Below, piece by piece: positions 8,614 to 18,569 of a stretch of 64,000 bases of DNA; the stretch's first letter is position 1, and each line of letters starts with the position of its first letter. Both the position numbers and the translations under genes were made by a program. The stretch comes from Aphanocapsa lilacina HA4352-LM1. GTDB lineage: Bacteria; Cyanobacteriota; Cyanobacteriia; Gloeobacterales; Gloeobacteraceae. The notes beneath the pieces are model-generated. The model was not told the origin of the DNA. It did not search any database and saw only the letters and a list, made by a program, of their open reading frames with translations. The stretch spans positions 1 to 64,000 of the forward strand of contig JAHHGR010000009.1 of the NCBI GenBank assembly GCA_019359725.1. The letters run 5' to 3'.

Positions 8614-11130
8614 ATGTCCGAATATTCCCGCAGAGAACTGCTGAAGTTTCTGGGCGTCACCGGTGGTGCGGCCCTGCTGGGCTCGATGCTCCCCGGCCAG
8701 GCGATTGCCCGCCCCGGCTCCTTTTTGGGGAGCGGCCCGCTCACCCCGGTGCGCCTGCCGCACGCGCTGCCGATTTACGCCACGCAAAAAAGCTATCTGC
8801 CCGCCGCCGGCAAAACCGCCTACTACGGCCAGCCTTTGACCAGCTACACGGTGCTCGACGACCTGGTGGTCGCCCCGGAATTTGAGCGCTACGTCATTAT
8901 CGGCTGGGGCGACCGGGTCTTCCCCAACAGCGCCGATTACTTTGGCTTCAACTGTGATTTCACCGCTTTCCGGCCCATTGGCCCAGGCAACACCAGCGAA
9001 GGTTACCTCACAGTCAACCACGAGTACGCCAACTTCCCGATGGCCCTCGGCGTGCCGGAGACCCCCGAGGCCCTGCTCAATTCCAACCCCCGGGTCTCAA
9101 CTTCTTACCCGCAAGTGATCACTGGGACGCCCGCCGCCCAGGGTGTCTCGCTCGACGACGCTTCGATTCCGCAGATCACGCGCTGGGGTGAGCAGCTGTA
9201 CAACCACGGGCTCTCGGTTGTGCGCATCAAAAAAGCCGGCAACGGCCGCTTTGCTCCGGTGGCGGATACCAAGAACCGCCGCTACCACCTGCTGTCGGGC
9301 CTAGCCCTCAACGCCGGCCGCAGCGATCTGCGTGCCGACAGCACCCCCTACAGCGCCGTCACCTCCTGGAAGACCGGCGATATCGGCCAGGACGGCGACG
9401 ATCAATATCTCATCGGCACCGGCCCGGCGGCCACCCAGGTCTTTAACCTGAGCACCGACGGCCTGGGGGCGAAGATCATCGGCACCGGCCACAACTGCTC
9501 CGGCGGCGTCACCCCCTGGGGGACCGTCCTCTCGGCGGAGGAAAACTTCCAGGCCGGCGTGGGTGCCTTCTTCGTGGGCGTCAACGAAGCGGTCCAACCG
9601 GACGGCACCCAGCTTGGGTATCTGGTGGGCGATCCGGCCACGTACACCGACTTGCTTACCGGCCAGGAGTACTTGAACTACACCACCGGCACCCTGTTTG
9701 GGCTGGTGGGCGAGAAGTACGGCTGGATGGTCGAACTCGACCCGGCCGACCCGAGCTTCCGGGCGCGCAAGCACACCTGGCTGGGCCGATTCCGCCACGA
9801 AAACATCGCCTTCCGCGCCGAGGTGGGCAAGAAACTCGTCGCCTACATGGGCGACGATCGCCGCGGCGGCAATACCTGGAAGTACGTGAGCAAAGGCCGC
9901 ATCGCGGATCTAGCCGACCGCGACGCCAACAGCCAGCTCCTCGAAGAGGGCACGCTCTACGTGGCGCGCTTCAACCCGAACGGCACCGGCCGCTGGATCC
10001 CGCTGGTATTGGCCGCGCCAGTGAACCCGATTGCCCCCACGGTGCTGGGCGAGGGCGAAGCGGCCGGTAAAGGGATCACCCCGGCGGAAGTCGCCTCGAA
10101 GTTGCGTCTACCGAGCCGCGCCGGCATCGCCGGGGGCACGGTGGACGGCGGCTTCTACGATGTCACCCCGGCCACCGAAGCCGCGGACCTCGAAAGCTAC
10201 ATCACCAAGGGCGGCACCGTCGCCCGCGCCCGCCTGAAGGACTACTACACCAGCCAGGGCGCGGTGCTGTGCGACGCCTACGCGGCGGCCAACCTGGCGG
10301 GTGCTACCCCCACCGCCCGCCCCGAGGACATCGAGATCAGCCCCCGCAACCCCCGCGAGGTGTTTGTCGCCTACACCGACGGTGCCGCCGGCTCCGACGG
10401 CTACCCCGATTCGCGCATCTTCGTCATCGGCAAGTACACCTCCGACATCAACGACACCCAGGGCTTCGGCGGTCTGTACAAGATCATCGAAAATAGCGCC
10501 GACAGCACCGGCGTCACCTTCCGCTGGGAAGTCTTCAAGCAGTCGGGCGAGGCCGGTGCTGAGGGCGGTGCGGGCTTCGCGGCCCTCGACAACCTCGCCT
10601 TCGATCAAGACGGCAACGTCTGGGGTGTGACCGACATGTCCACCAGCAACCACAATGGTCTGGGGCTGAGCTATGCCACCGGCGCCACCGGCCAGCCGCT
10701 GCAACCCAGCTTCAATACCATCGACCACACCGGCACCTCCAGTGCCCTGACCGGCGTGTTCGGCTGCAACTGGATCTTCTACATCCCACTGAGTGGCCCC
10801 GACGCCGGCAAGCTCGTGCCCTTCGGCTACGGCCCGCCCCGCTGCGAAGTGACCGGCCCCACCTTCGTGGGCGACACATTCATCGCCGCAGTCCAGCACC
10901 CCGGCGAAGATTCGCCCATCAACGGCGATCCCAATGCTGGCGGTGCCGAAGCCTCCCTGGTCACCCGCGACATCGAAATTCTCGATCTCAAAGGCGGCCT
11001 TTTCAACCAGACGCGCACCATCCCGCGCGGCAGCAGCTTCCCGAGCAATGTGCCCACGGCCGACGGCGGCAGCGGCCTCCAGTTCGGACCGCCCCGCCCC
11101 TCGGTGGTAGGCATCCGCAGAAAGCCGTAG
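8614..11130 (+). CDS. phoX: PhoX/DUF839-family alkaline phosphatase, Tat-exported
   Basis: SRRELLKFLGVTGGAALLG Tat-type signal; CSGGVTPWGTVLSAEENF; WKYVSKG; GAxxNCNW-like C-terminal region. Confidence 0.85.
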   Translation: MSEYSRRELLKFLGVTGGAALLGSMLPGQAIARPGSFLGSGPLTPVRLPHALPIYATQKSYLPAAGKTAYYGQPLTSYTVLDDLVVAPEFERYVIIGWGDRVFPNSADYFGFNCDFTAFRPIGPGNTSEGYLTVNHEYANFPMALGVPETPEALLNSNPRVSTSYPQVITGTPAAQGVSLDDASIPQITRWGEQLYNHGLSVVRIKKAGNGRFAPVADTKNRRYHLLSGLALNAGRSDLRADSTPYSAVTSWKTGDIGQDGDDQYLIGTGPAATQVFNLSTDGLGAKIIGTGHNCSGGVTPWGTVLSAEENFQAGVGAFFVGVNEAVQPDGTQLGYLVGDPATYTDLLTGQEYLNYTTGTLFGLVGEKYGWMVELDPADPSFRARKHTWLGRFRHENIAFRAEVGKKLVAYMGDDRRGGNTWKYVSKGRIADLADRDANSQLLEEGTLYVARFNPNGTGRWIPLVLAAPVNPIAPTVLGEGEAAGKGITPAEVASKLRLPSRAGIAGGTVDGGFYDVTPATEAADLESYITKGGTVARARLKDYYTSQGAVLCDAYAAANLAGATPTARPEDIEISPRNPREVFVAYTDGAAGSDGYPDSRIFVIGKYTSDINDTQGFGGLYKIIENSADSTGVTFRWEVFKQSGEAGAEGGAGFAALDNLAFDQDGNVWGVTDMSTSNHNGLGLSYATGATGQPLQPSFNTIDHTGTSSALTGVFGCNWIFYIPLSGPDAGKLVPFGYGPPRCEVTGPTFVGDTFIAAVQHPGEDSPINGDPNAGGAEASLVTRDIEILDLKGGLFNQTRTIPRGSSFPSNVPTADGGSGLQFGPPRPSVVGIRRKP

Positions 11131-11163
11131 CGCGACGGTAATCCGAAGCGATTGAATCTCGAA

Positions 11164-11194
11164 GGCCGGGAGTTTTTACTCCCGGCCGTTTTTT
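11164..11194 (+). terminator. Rho-independent terminator after phoX
   Basis: GGCCGGGAG-N7-CTCCCGGCC followed by GTTTTTT. Confidence 0.85.
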
Positions 11195-11245
11195 GGCGCT
11201 ACAATAGTCAAGAATCAGAATCAATCTCACATTGGACATGCAGCG

Positions 11246-11270
11246 GACCGGCGAGGGCCGGTCTTTTTTT
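11246..11270 (+). terminator. Second Rho-independent terminator
   Basis: GACCGG-CGAGGG-CCGGTC followed by TTTTTTT. Confidence 0.75.
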
Positions 11271-11345
11271 GAGCCGCTTTCCAAGCCGGGCCCTCTCGGC
11301 GCAGAGCAGAATAGATAAGCGCTTCGCAAATTTTCTTTAAGCTAC

Positions 11346-12617
11346 ATGCAATCGGTTCTGGCGGCCCTGCTGTTCGTGGGTGTGATGGTTCCGGTGCTCC
11401 GGCCGCCCTGGGGGTTGCCCATCGCCGTGCCGGCGGTGGCAGGAGCGGTGCTCGCGGTGGCGCTGGGCCTCGCGGATTTCTCCGATGTCGTCCAAGTGCT
11501 GGCGCTGACCTGGAACGCAGTGTTCACCCTCGTGGGCCTGGTGCTCTTTTCGGCGGCCCTGGAGGCGAACGGCTTTTTTCGCTGGGCGGCATTGCACGTC
11601 GTGCGGCTGGCCGGTGGAGACGGACGGGCCTTGCTTGGCTGGCTCGCAGTGCTCACCGCTCTGGTCGCGGCGGTGCTCGCCAACGACGGGGCGGTGCTCA
11701 TCCTTACGCCGTTGGTCTGGCAACTGAGCGAGCAATTGCAATTGCGCCCGGCGAGCCGCTGGGCCTATCTTTTTGCCGTCGGGTTTTTGTGCGACGCGGC
11801 AAGCACGCCGCTTGCCATCAGCAACCTCACCAACATCCTGTTTGCTGACACCTTCGGCCTAGGCTTCGTCGAGTTTGCCCGGACGATGGCTTTGCCGACC
11901 CTGGGCGGGCTCGCCGCCGCTATCGCCGCACTGCTGGTGCTCTTTCGGCGCCCGCTCGGCATCCGTTACCAGCCGCACGACACCCCACCTTCCGCCTCGG
12001 CTATCCGCAGCTACCCGGCCTTTGTGGTGGGCTGGCTTGCCCTGGGGGCCCTTTCGGTGGGCTGCGCCTTTGCTTCCTTTGCGGCGGTTCCGGTGACGGT
12101 CATCGTCCTGCCTTTGAGCCTGCTGCTGCTGGCCCACGCCCGTGCCCTCAAGCTCCTCGCGCTCGGACACGTACTCAGGACGGCTCCCTGGGGCATTCTG
12201 TTTTTTGCCGTCGGCTTGTTCGTGGTTGTCCTCGGTCTGTTCACGAGTGGAACCCTCGCCGGGGTGCAGGCGCTGCTGGTAGATCTTGCCCGCACAGGCA
12301 ACCTGGTGGGGGTAGGGGCTGTGGTGGGCGCCTTGAGCGCCTTGCTCAACAATTTGCCCGCCGCCCTGTTTGGGATCCTGAGCTTGCAATCGATGCCGCT
12401 GGATCCGGTCTCCACCCACGCGGCCGTCTACGCCCAGATCCTGGGCACCAACATCGGCTGCAAACTCACTCCCACCGGTTCGCTCTCGACCCTCTTGTGG
12501 CTTGCGCTGCTGCGCGAGCGGGGCCTGGTAATCAGCTGGCAGACCTATGCGCTGACAAGCCTGCCGGTGACACTTGCTGCCCTATTCGGAGCACTCGTTG
12601 CACTGCAGTGGGGTTGA
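11346..12617 (+). CDS. arsB: ArsB-type arsenite efflux permease
   Basis: Polytopic; NDGAVLILTPLV, ISNLTNILFADTF, LLNNLPAALFG, LGTNIGCKLTPTGSLSTLLWL. Confidence 0.85.
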   Translation: MQSVLAALLFVGVMVPVLRPPWGLPIAVPAVAGAVLAVALGLADFSDVVQVLALTWNAVFTLVGLVLFSAALEANGFFRWAALHVVRLAGGDGRALLGWLAVLTALVAAVLANDGAVLILTPLVWQLSEQLQLRPASRWAYLFAVGFLCDAASTPLAISNLTNILFADTFGLGFVEFARTMALPTLGGLAAAIAALLVLFRRPLGIRYQPHDTPPSASAIRSYPAFVVGWLALGALSVGCAFASFAAVPVTVIVLPLSLLLLAHARALKLLALGHVLRTAPWGILFFAVGLFVVVLGLFTSGTLAGVQALLVDLARTGNLVGVGAVVGALSALLNNLPAALFGILSLQSMPLDPVSTHAAVYAQILGTNIGCKLTPTGSLSTLLWLALLRERGLVISWQTYALTSLPVTLAALFGALVALQWG

Positions 12618-12654
12618 AACATTGACGCGGACAGCCGGGCAAGGCTAAATTTAA

Positions 12655-12670
12655 ATCGTTAATCGTCGAT
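12655..12670 (+). promoter_or_regulatory. Candidate operator, copy 1 (ATCGTTAATCGTCGAT)
   Basis: Same 16-mer with one difference recurs at 13583-13598, both in ars intergenic regions. Confidence 0.45.
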
Positions 12671-12699
12671 TGGCAATTTAATGATTGCGGGAGGCTCCT

Positions 12700-13155
12700 A
12701 TGGAATTTCGACCTCACATCAGCTTGAACGTGGCCGACCTTGAAGCGTCGGTGCACTTTTACCGTGCCGTCTTCGCCGCCGAGCCCACCAAACATTACGC
12801 CGATTACGCCAACTTTCGCCTGGAGGAGCCGGCCTTGCATCTGGCCCTGGTGGTTCAGCCGGGGCATGTGCGCTCGCGCGGCGGCGACGAGCACTTCGGC
12901 ATCGAAATGTTCGATGCCGGGCAACTGGCGCTCTGGCAGTCGCGGGCCAAAGCCGCCGGTTTGCCGATGCGCACCGAGAACGCCGTCACTTGCTGCTACG
13001 CGGTGGGGGACAAATTCTGGCTCACCGACCCGGACGGCAACGACTGGGAATTTTGGGTGCGCATCGATGAAGCGCCGGCCATGCACGGCGAGAGTCGGCC
13101 CCAGGAGCAAACTGGCTGCCCCCCGGCAGCTGCAGCGCAAACCTGCCGTGCTTAG
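12700..13155 (+). CDS. arsI: ArsI-like C-As lyase (vicinal oxygen chelate family)
   Basis: HISLNVADLEASVHFYRAVF; vicinal cysteines in NAVTCCYAVGDKFWLTDPDGNDWEFW. Confidence 0.8.
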   Translation: MEFRPHISLNVADLEASVHFYRAVFAAEPTKHYADYANFRLEEPALHLALVVQPGHVRSRGGDEHFGIEMFDAGQLALWQSRAKAAGLPMRTENAVTCCYAVGDKFWLTDPDGNDWEFWVRIDEAPAMHGESRPQEQTGCPPAAAAQTCRA

Positions 13156-13224
13156 AGCGCCTACCAGCCTGGTGGGCGCGTTGACGCCGGTCGGTATACT
13201 GCTAATACCGGATGTGACCTGTCG

Positions 13225-13557
13225 ATGAGCCTTCACAGTTGTGCTCCCTGTTTGCCCGCCGAAGCGCCCCTCTTCACACCGCAAGACGAGGAAGAAGAGC
13301 GCCAGTTCGCCGCCCTTTGCAAAGCGCTCGGCCACCCGATCCGGGTGCGCATTCTCAAGATTCTTGCCACCCGCGCCACCTGCATCTGCGGCGACCTGGT
13401 CGAGATGTTGCCGGTGTCGCAGTCGACCGTCTCCGAGCACCTGCGCATCCTCAAGCAGGCGGGTCTGGTGCAGGGGGAGGTGGACGGACCGCGCGTCTGC
13501 TATTGCATCGACCCGGCCACCCTCGGGCGCTTCAAAGGCCTGGCCGGGTCGCTGTAG
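13225..13557 (+). CDS. arsR: ArsR-family metalloregulator (copy 1)
   Basis: LATRATCICGDLVEMLPVSQSTVSEHLRILKQAGLVQ winged helix. Confidence 0.9.
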   Translation: MSLHSCAPCLPAEAPLFTPQDEEEERQFAALCKALGHPIRVRILKILATRATCICGDLVEMLPVSQSTVSEHLRILKQAGLVQGEVDGPRVCYCIDPATLGRFKGLAGSL

Positions 13558-13582
13558 AGGCGCTTTGTGCTCTGGCAAACCC

Positions 13583-13598
13583 ATCGTTAATCGACGAT
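13583..13598 (+). promoter_or_regulatory. Candidate operator, copy 2 (ATCGTTAATCGACGAT)
   Basis: ATCGT-N6-ACGAT inverted repeat, near-identical to 12655-12670. Confidence 0.45.
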
Positions 13599-13683
13599 GC
13601 CCTATCATGCCCCCTGTGCTCGCCGAGAAGAGGAGCGATGAACCTATCTCACCCCAGCCAAGCGAGGCAGCCGTGAGCCGTCC

Positions 13684-14160
13684 GTGTGGGCGCTCGGTCG
13701 CTTTCCGGCCCGGCGCGTTTTGCCCTATATGCTGGTACAACTGGCGGGAGCGGCGGCGGCGAGTGTGGCGGTGCTCGCCTGTTTCGGCAACCACTCGAAG
13801 CTCGGGGCGACGTTGCCTTTGGCGGGCAACTGGGCGCAGGCGTTCGCAGTCGAGCTGTTGCTGACGTTTATTTTGATGCTGGTCATCTGCGGCTCGGCCC
13901 TTGATACGCGCGCTCCCCGGGGATTCGCAGGGCTTGCCATCGGCCTCACCGTCGGGCTGGAGGCGGGCTTCGGCGGACCGATCTCCGGGGCGAGCATGAA
14001 CCCGGCCCGCTCCTTTGGCCCAGCGCTGGTGGCGGGAGCCTGGGAGGCACACTGGGTCTACTGGTTGGCACCCATCGCCGGGGCACTGCTAGCCGGCTGG
14101 GTGTGGCATCAGATGCGCGACCCGCTCGAAGAGACATCCTCAAGACTCGATGGAGGCTAG
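13684..14160 (+). pseudogene. 5'-truncated aquaporin (MIP family), second half only
   Basis: WALGRFPARRVLPYMLVQLAGA... GASMNPARSFGPAL (second NPA box) present; first NPA half absent. Confidence 0.75.
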
Positions 14161-14166
14161 ATCGTC

Positions 14167-14583
14167 GTGAAGAAAGTCATGTTTGTGTGCAAGCGCAATT
14201 CCTGCCGCTCACAGATGGCCGAAGGCTACGCCCGCACCCTGGGAGCCGGGGTGATCGAGGTGGTCAGCTCGGGGCTGGAATCGAGCCGCGTCCATCCCAC
14301 GGCTGTCCAGGTGATGGCCGAGGCGGGTGTTGATATTACGAGCCAAACTTCCAAGCCCCTGAGTAATTTTGGTTCGGAAGATTTTGACGTGGTCATTTCG
14401 CTGTGCGGCTGTGGGGTGAATTTGCCGGAGGCGTGGCTGACGCGCGATGTCTTTGAAGACTGGCGCGTCGAGGATCCGGACGGTCAGCCCATCGAGATCT
14501 TTCACCGGGTGCGCGATGAAATCAAAGAGTGCGTGCAGAATCTGGTCGATTCGCTGCAGCAGCAACCCGCGGCTCGGGCTTGA
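14167..14583 (+). CDS. arsC: Arsenate reductase, LMW-PTP-fold cyanobacterial type
   Basis: CKRNSCRSQMAEG (CX5R) and CGCGVNLPEAW. Confidence 0.9.
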   Translation: MKKVMFVCKRNSCRSQMAEGYARTLGAGVIEVVSSGLESSRVHPTAVQVMAEAGVDITSQTSKPLSNFGSEDFDVVISLCGCGVNLPEAWLTRDVFEDWRVEDPDGQPIEIFHRVRDEIKECVQNLVDSLQQQPAARA

Positions 14584-14640
14584 GCGGATGCTCGGAAAAT
14601 CCACCCGTCCCACCTGCTCGCCTGCATTTACATGATGACG

Positions 14641-15276
14641 ATGTCCGACTTCAACCACCCTCCCCGGATTTTGTTTTTGTACGGTTCGCTGCGCGAGCGC
14701 TCCTATAGTCGCCTGCTCGCTGAAGAGGCTGGCCGCATCATCGCCGATATGGAAGCGGAGGTGCGCTTTTACGACCCGCGCACTTTACCTGTCTACGCGA
14801 GCGTCGAACCTGAGCACCCTAAAGTGCAGGAATTGCGCGATTTGAGCCTCTGGTCGGAGGGGCAGGTGTGGTCGAGTCCTGAGATGCACGGGCAAATTAC
14901 CGGCATCCTCAAAAATCAGATCGACTGGATCCCACTCACGCTCGGGTCAGTGCGGCCCACCCAGGGGCGCACCCTCGCCGTCATGCAGGTGAGCGGCGGC
15001 TCCCAGTCGTTCAACGCCGTCAACACCATGCGCCTGCTCGGCCGCTGGATGCGCATGTTTACCATCCCCAACCAGTCGTCGGTGGCCAAGGCCTATAACG
15101 AATTTCACAAGGACGGCACTATGAAGGACTCGCCCGACCGGGACCGGGTGATTGACGTCATGGAAGAACTGTACAAATTCACCATCCTGCTGCGTCCCCA
15201 CACCGCCTACCTGACGGACCGCTACAGCGAGCGCAAAGAAAAAACCGCCCAGGCCGTGCGCATTCAAGCGCCGTGA
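14641..15276 (+). CDS. arsH: ArsH NADPH-dependent flavoprotein
   Basis: [18 protein letters not shown]...[23 protein letters not shown]. Confidence 0.92.
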   Translation: MSDFNHPPRILFLYGSLRERSYSRLLAEEAGRIIADMEAEVRFYDPRTLPVYASVEPEHPKVQELRDLSLWSEGQVWSSPEMHGQITGILKNQIDWIPLTLGSVRPTQGRTLAVMQVSGGSQSFNAVNTMRLLGRWMRMFTIPNQSSVAKAYNEFHKDGTMKDSPDRDRVIDVMEELYKFTILLRPHTAYLTDRYSERKEKTAQAVRIQAP

Positions 15277-15295
15277 TCTCAATTCGAGCAACCCC

Positions 15296-15742
15296 ATGGA
15301 ACAGTCAATATCAGAAAATTTGTGGTGGGTTATCCCCGGCAAGCTCGCGGGCGTCCGCAAGCCGACCGCAGTTGAGATAGCCGAGTTGCAGGCGGCGGGT
15401 ATCGGCGGGATCGTCTCGGTGATGGACGATCCTGGCAACCTCGATCTCTATGAGCAGGCGGGAGTGGCGTACCGCTGGCTGCCGGTCAAGGGCGGAACGG
15501 CCCCCACCCGCGAGCAGATTGCCCAGTTGCAAAATTTTGTCGCCGAGCAAAATGCCCGCGGTGCGAGCGTCGCTGTGCACTGCACCAGCGGCAGACGGCG
15601 CACTGGCACTTTCCTTGCGGCCTATTTGATCGCTGCGGGCCATTCGAGCGAGGAAGCACTGCAAATTGTCCAGACCGCCAATCCCGACGTCGAACTGCGG
15701 GAAGCGCAAATCGAGTTTCTGCGGAATTTTGCCCGGCCGTGA
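15296..15742 (+). CDS. Dual-specificity/tyrosine phosphatase-like protein
   Basis: HCTSGRRRTGTFLAAYL CX5R signature. Confidence 0.8.
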   Translation: MEQSISENLWWVIPGKLAGVRKPTAVEIAELQAAGIGGIVSVMDDPGNLDLYEQAGVAYRWLPVKGGTAPTREQIAQLQNFVAEQNARGASVAVHCTSGRRRTGTFLAAYLIAAGHSSEEALQIVQTANPDVELREAQIEFLRNFARP

Positions 15743-15839
15743 CTCGGCCTCAAACGATTGTGCATCCGATACGACAAGTCTTGTTCCTACTCCGGTTACA
15801 GTGAGTAAAGCGCACTTGCTGTCTAGCTGAGGTAGACCC

Positions 15840-16187
15840 TTGCTCCAACCGAAATTGATTCATAGCGACTGTCTAAGCGCCGAGCAGTTCGCCGCCCAGT
15901 TTCACGCGCTCTCTGAACCGCTGCGCCTGCAGGTGCTCGAGGTGCTGCGCGCCCAGGAATTGTGCGTCTGCGAACTGGGCGAGAAGCTGGGGGTGGCCCA
16001 GTCTAAGCTTTCATTTCATCTCAAAACGCTTAAAGAAGCTGGTCTGGTGCGCACGCGCCAGGAGAAGCGCTGGGTCTACTACAGTGTCAACTTGCCCGGC
16101 CTGGTCGTCGTTGAGCAGTACCTGGCCGATTACCGGCGCTTCAGCCCGCTGCTTCCGGCGCGCTCCTGCGAAGACAGCCCCAAGTAA
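15840..16187 (+). CDS. arsR: ArsR-family metalloregulator (copy 2)
   Basis: ELCVCELGEKLGVAQSKLSFHLKTLKEAGLVRTRQEKRWVYYSV. Confidence 0.9.
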   Translation: MLQPKLIHSDCLSAEQFAAQFHALSEPLRLQVLEVLRAQELCVCELGEKLGVAQSKLSFHLKTLKEAGLVRTRQEKRWVYYSVNLPGLVVVEQYLADYRRFSPLLPARSCEDSPK

Positions 16188-16188
16188 A

Positions 16189-16233
16189 ATCAAGCTTTAT
16201 TGATATTGACAAAACAAACTATCTTGATACGAT
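16189..16233 (+). promoter_or_regulatory. ArsR-like operator abutting sigma70-like promoter
   Basis: ATCAA-GCTTTA-TTGAT (16189-16204), TTGACA (16206-16211), N16, TACGAT (16228-16233). Confidence 0.55.
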
Positions 16234-16368
16234 GGGGCGTGTCCGGGTCTCAGCAGAGTGTCCCATCGCTCTGATGTGTGGGCTTCTGTGCAATGACCTG
16301 CAGAGCAGGGACATAGAATGTAGGTACCGGATTACAAGGTCCATCAATTTTGATAGAAGAGGACACCC

Positions 16369-17396
16369 ATGTTATCGGTACGCGCAAAAGCAGCGGCGGC
16401 CGGTGTGGCGGCGGCTGGTTTGATTAGCACGTTCTTGAGCATGCCCGCGCACCAGGCGCAGGCCCAGTCCCAACAGACCATCAAGGTCGACGGTTCCAGC
16501 ACGGTCTTCCCGGTTACCGAGGCGGTGGCTGAGGAATTCCAGAAAGCAAAAAGGGTGCAGTCAGGGTGAGCGTCGAGGTCTCGGGCACCGGCGGCGGCTT
16601 CAAGAAATTCTGCAGCGGCGAGATCGATATCTCCGACGCCTCGCGACCCATCTTGCAAAAAGAAATCGACACCTGCCGCAGCAACAACATCGCCTTTATG
16701 GAACTGCCGGTAGCCTTCGACGCGCTCACGGTCGTCGCCCACCCCAAGAACACCTGGGCAAGCGACCTCACCGTCGCCGAACTCAAAAAAATCTGGGAGC
16801 GCTCCGCCCAGGGCAAAGTGACCCGCTGGAATCAGGTGCGCCCCAGCTTTCCCGACCGGCCGCTCAAGCTCTACGGACCCGGGCGCGACTCGGGCACCTA
16901 CGATTACTTTGCTGAAGCCATTCTGGGCTCCGCCAACACCGACACCCGCAGCGACTATGTCGACAGCGAGGACGACGACGTACTGGTCAAAGGGGTCAGC
17001 GAAGATCCCAACGCGCTGGGTTATTTTGGCTACGCCTACTACGAAGCGAACAAAGACAAACTGAAGGCACTCGCCGTCGACAATAGCAAAGGCCCCGTGG
17101 TCCCCACCGACAAGAATGTCGAAAAGGGCACCTACGCCCCGCTCTCGCGGCCGCTGTTTATCTACGTCAACATCGTCTCAGCGCAAAAAAAAGCTGAAGT
17201 GCGAGAGTTCGTGGACTTTTACCTCGAAAACGGCGAGAAACTGGCCGCCTCGGTGGGCTATGTGCCTTTGCCGGCGGAGGGCTATCACATCGCGAGCAAC
17301 CACTTCCATCGCGGTAAGCGCGGTACGGTGTACGGCGGTCGGGCCTACCTGGGGCTGAGTATCCGCGAGGTGCTCCTCAAAACCGCCAGTTTCTAG
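16369..17396 (+). pseudogene. PstS-like substrate-binding protein, frameshifted chimera (copy 1)
   Basis: ORFs 16369-16569 and 16566-17396 are halves of one PstS-like protein; adding one A to the AAA run near 16545 gives [17 protein letters not shown]. Confidence 0.85.
16590..17394 (+). repeat. ~805-bp direct repeat, unit A
   Basis: Identical to 18834-19638 (offset 2244) by line comparison and by identical translations in two frames. Confidence 0.9.
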
Positions 17397-17418
17397 CCCT
17401 TTGCACCGATCCGCCTCA

Positions 17419-17437
17419 ATTAATCTGGCTTTAACCT
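17419..17437 (+). promoter_or_regulatory. Pho-box-like motif upstream of PstS copy 2
   Basis: ATTAATCT-GGC-TTTAACCT, 8-3-8 spacing. Confidence 0.5.
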
Positions 17438-17516
17438 TGCCGCAAAGAATGGTTGGTAGGATGCTGGCTGTCAGCCTGTCTGTCCACTTCCGGTTCGATC
17501 AAAATCAGAGGGCATC

Positions 17517-18524
17517 ATGGTGTCGGTTTGCAACAAGGCAGGGTTTGTCCTGATTGCGGCGGCTTTGCTGGGTACCATTGCCGCCGCCGGTGCCGCTGCA
17601 CAGGCAGTCATCAAAGTCGACGGTTCCAGCACGGTCTTTCCGGTTACCGAGGCGGTGGCTGAGGAATTCCAGAAAAGCACCCAGGGGGCGGTAAGGGTGA
17701 GCGTCGAGGTCTCGGGCACCGGCGGCGGCTTCAAGAAATTCTGCCGCGGTGAGACCGATATCTCCAACGCCTCGCGACCGATTCTCCAAAAAGAAATGGA
17801 TGCCTGCAAAAAAGCGGGCATCCATTACATCGAACTGCCGGTGGCCTACGACGCGCTGACGGTCATGGTGCATCCCACTAATACCTGGGCCGGTGATCTG
17901 ACGGTGGCGGAACTCAAAAAAATCTGGGAACCGGCGGCACAGATCAAGATCACCAACTGGAATCAGGTGCGCTCGTCTTTTCCGAACGCGCCTCTGAAAC
18001 TCTACGGCCCCGGTGCCGACTCCGGCACCTTCGACTACTTCACCGAAGCGGTGGTCGGCAAAGCCAAAGCCAGCCGCGGCGACTTTACCGCTTCTGAAGA
18101 CGACAACGTCCTGGTGCAGGGCATCGCCAACGACAAAAATGCCTTGGGCTACTTCGGCTACGCCTACTACGCCGAAAATAAGAACAAGCTCAAAGCGGTG
18201 GGTATCGACGGCGGCAAAGGACCTGTGCTCCCCTCGGACAAGACGGTCGAGGACGGCACCTACAACCCCCTCTCGCGCCCAATCTTTATCTATGTCAATG
18301 CCGCGGCGGCGGCCGAGAAACCCGAGCTGCGCCAGTTCGTCGAGTACTACCTCAAGAACGCACCGACGCTTGCCAGGCAGGTGAAGTACGTACCGCTTCC
18401 GGCAGCAGCCTATACCGTTTCCTTGGGCCACTTTCAACAGAATCGCATCGGCACTGTCTTCGGTGGGAAAGCGGAGGTGGGCTCGAAGCTCCAAGACCTG
18501 CTTGCCCGCACACCTCAGTATTGA
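17517..18524 (+). CDS. PstS-like phosphate-binding protein (copy 2)
   Basis: Signal peptide; [44 protein letters not shown]. Confidence 0.9.
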   Translation: MVSVCNKAGFVLIAAALLGTIAAAGAAAQAVIKVDGSSTVFPVTEAVAEEFQKSTQGAVRVSVEVSGTGGGFKKFCRGETDISNASRPILQKEMDACKKAGIHYIELPVAYDALTVMVHPTNTWAGDLTVAELKKIWEPAAQIKITNWNQVRSSFPNAPLKLYGPGADSGTFDYFTEAVVGKAKASRGDFTASEDDNVLVQGIANDKNALGYFGYAYYAENKNKLKAVGIDGGKGPVLPSDKTVEDGTYNPLSRPIFIYVNAAAAAEKPELRQFVEYYLKNAPTLARQVKYVPLPAAAYTVSLGHFQQNRIGTVFGGKAEVGSKLQDLLARTPQY

Positions 18525-18569
18525 GTCCGGGAGAAAGTCGGAGGACAGCAAGCACATATTCAGGGACAT

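Noticed and set aside
11200-11270. Yfr1 sRNA
   Set aside because: Conserved ACUCCUCACAC motif not found
12532-14052. 506-aa ORF on - strand
   Set aside because: Antisense across arsI, arsR and the aquaporin remnant
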